A stretch of DNA of 64,000 bases from Lactobacillus sp. CBA3606 (GTDB lineage Bacteria; Bacillota; Bacilli; Lactobacillales; Lactobacillaceae). A program made the translations under genes and the position numbers. The notes beneath the pieces were generated by a model. The model did no database searches. It saw only the letters and a program-made list of their open reading frames with translations, and was not told the origin of the DNA. Every line of letters begins with the position of its first letter. The stretch's first letter is position 1. The stretch covers positions 1,488,001-1,552,000 of the forward strand of contig NZ_CP027194.1 of assembly GCF_002970935.1 (NCBI RefSeq), read 5' to 3'. This document shows, one piece after another, positions 63,201 through 64,000 of the stretch.

Positions 63201-63890
63201 TCAACTGGGGGCATTCGTTAGTAACCACGTTAAGGTCCCCGTATAATTTCCTGGTGCAATCGTGGCATCATGTAACTGTAACGTCGTCGGCACCGTCCCA
63301 CGATTCATTACCAACAGCCACGTCCCTAAACCAGTTTTGGGCGCTGCGACTAGCACGTTGTTAACTTGACCAGCTGTTAAATGACCCTGATTGACTAGTT
63401 TGGGTGCTGAACTAACGTTAGTCCCAACTGGTTTAATTTCGACCGATCCTAAATCAATCGTGGCATGTAACATTTGCGTCGCACTACTAGGTTGACTAGG
63501 CTTAACTTGTAGCGCCCAACCGGCTGTACTCGTCCGCCGATTAGAAACCTGAACCATCGCCCGTTGATTTTGTGCCGCTACGATAATTGGCCCCTGGTGA
63601 CCGTGACTAGGTTCAAACTTCAAATTACTTAAATAATCAATGGTTAAATTACCCTGCGAACCAGTGCCAGTCACATTGCCTGGATCAACGCTATCACCTG
63701 GATAGATCTGACTCGGATCATCTGGATCAACTGGCGCGACGGCGCTATCATCCGTATTAGGCGCAATTTCAATCTTGACTTGCGACTGATGAGAAGTGGC
63801 GACTTGACCCACTAATGGCATCAATAACCAGCCACTAACTAGTGCACTACCGACTAGTGGTAACCGCGTTAAAGTCTTCACCATGCGCAT
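63201..63890 (-). CDS. Small WxL-domain surface protein
   Basis: A 229-residue secreted protein with an N-terminal signal peptide ('LPLVGSALVSGWLLMPLVGQVA'), an acidic Pro/Asp-rich stretch (about 45-75) and a single WxL domain with motifs GWALQV and TWLLVM, ending 'YTGTLTWLLTNAPS'. Together with the DUF916 protein and the lectin-like WxL protein it makes a csc-type cluster. GCGAGGTG precedes the ATG. Extracellular, wall-bound. Confidence 0.87.
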   Translation of the reverse strand: MRMVKTLTRLPLVGSALVSGWLLMPLVGQVATSHQSQVKIEIAPNTDDSAVAPVDPDDPSQIYPGDSVDPGNVTGTGSQGNLTIDYLSNLKFEPSHGHQGPIIVAAQNQRAMVQVSNRRTSTAGWALQVKPSQPSSATQMLHATIDLGSVEIKPVGTNVSSAPKLVNQGHLTAGQVNNVLVAAPKTGLGTWLLVMNRGTVPTTLQLHDATIAPGNYTGTLTWLLTNAPS

Positions 63891-63941
63891 CAGTTACACC
63901 TCGCTTCTCACGGTGAAATTCAAACAAAATTCGTTTTTTAA

Positions 63942-64000
63942 TTAAGATGGGGCATTAGTTAAAGTCCATGTCAAAGTTGATTTGTAAGCGCCCGCTGCAT
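63942..64000 (-). CDS. C-terminus of another WxL-domain protein, cut by window end
   Basis: The minus strand reads in frame AAGAYKSTLTWTLTNAPS then TAA (63942-63944). This is the typical last strand of a WxL domain, nearly the same as the ends of the two other WxL proteins here. Only 18 codons are visible and the rest lies past the window. Confidence 0.8.
   Translation of the reverse strand, partial: AAGAYKSTLTWTLTNAPS

Overview
The window looks like chromosomal DNA of a low-to-mid GC Gram-positive lactic acid bacterium, most likely of the Lactiplantibacillus plantarum group. The basis is family content: WxL/DUF916 cell-surface complex genes, two beta-glucoside PTS operons, an ATP-dependent PEP carboxykinase, a CopY-type copper repressor, an FLP-type Crp/Fnr regulator, a water-forming-type NADH oxidase, DUF1398, DUF1836, DUF1002 and DUF3021 proteins, AGGAGG-type ribosome binding sites, and cre, Rex-like and WalR-like operator motifs. 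The species is inferred, not proven.

Layout. 0-7 kb: end of an ElaA-like acetyltransferase gene, a zinc alcohol dehydrogenase behind a Rex-like/cre-like promoter, an ISL3-family insertion sequence sitting inside the stem of a terminator, an EamA exporter, two tandem VIT/CCC1 metal transporters and a penicillin-acylase-like hydrolase. 7-12 kb: a copper locus (copB, frameshifted, and copY/copR with cop boxes), then an EAL plus GGDEF gene pair for cyclic-di-GMP turnover. 12-21 kb: MFS exporters, small unknown proteins, an NCS1 nucleobase-type permease and a LytTR/DUF3021/ABC-2 cassette whose LytTR gene is frameshifted. 21-25.5 kb: a first bgl operon (PTS, 6-phospho-beta-glucosidase, antiterminator last). 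25.5-42 kb: a toxin-antitoxin pair with a 42-bp perfect palindrome, hydrolases, deoxyribosyltransferase, 5'-nucleotidase, aldo/keto reductase, ThrE-type exporter, UppP, macrodomain, several TetR/MarR regulators, pckA and a LysM-NlpC/P60 cell-wall enzyme with a WalR-type box. 42-47 kb: tRNA-Ala(CGC) and a second bgl operon in which the antiterminator comes first, flanked by two RAT/terminator elements as in the classical Escherichia coli bgl operon. 47-60 kb: menaquinone methyltransferase, a YdcF protein, an acyltransferase and SGNH esterase that overlap tail to tail, a metal P-type ATPase with an unusual CPG motif, a thioredoxin-CsoR-like-tryptophan-rich peptide group sharing G-tract operators, a Dps-like protein, a copper-chaperone-like protein, an FLP regulator, PepO and NADH oxidase. 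60-64 kb: a WxL/DUF916 surface-complex cluster that continues past the window edge.

How the parts work together. Sugar use is controlled in layers: cre-like sites overlap both bgl promoters, and RAT/terminator elements in the leaders respond to the PTS-controlled antiterminators; pckA also has a cre-like site. Metal and redox handling recurs: VIT transporters, CopB/CopY, the CPG P-type ATPase, thioredoxin/CsoR-like, the HMA protein, Dps-like, FLP and Nox.

Three genes are broken: the ISL3 transposase (in-frame stop before the family's catalytic glutamate), copB and the LytTR regulator. The last two each lack one base at or beside a run of five G, so either real phase-variable lesions or homopolymer consensus errors should be considered. 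The most unusual sites are the EAL gene without any conventional start codon, the CsoR-like regulator with Asn in place of the metal-binding His and its shared operators, and the 42-bp palindrome of the toxin-antitoxin operon.
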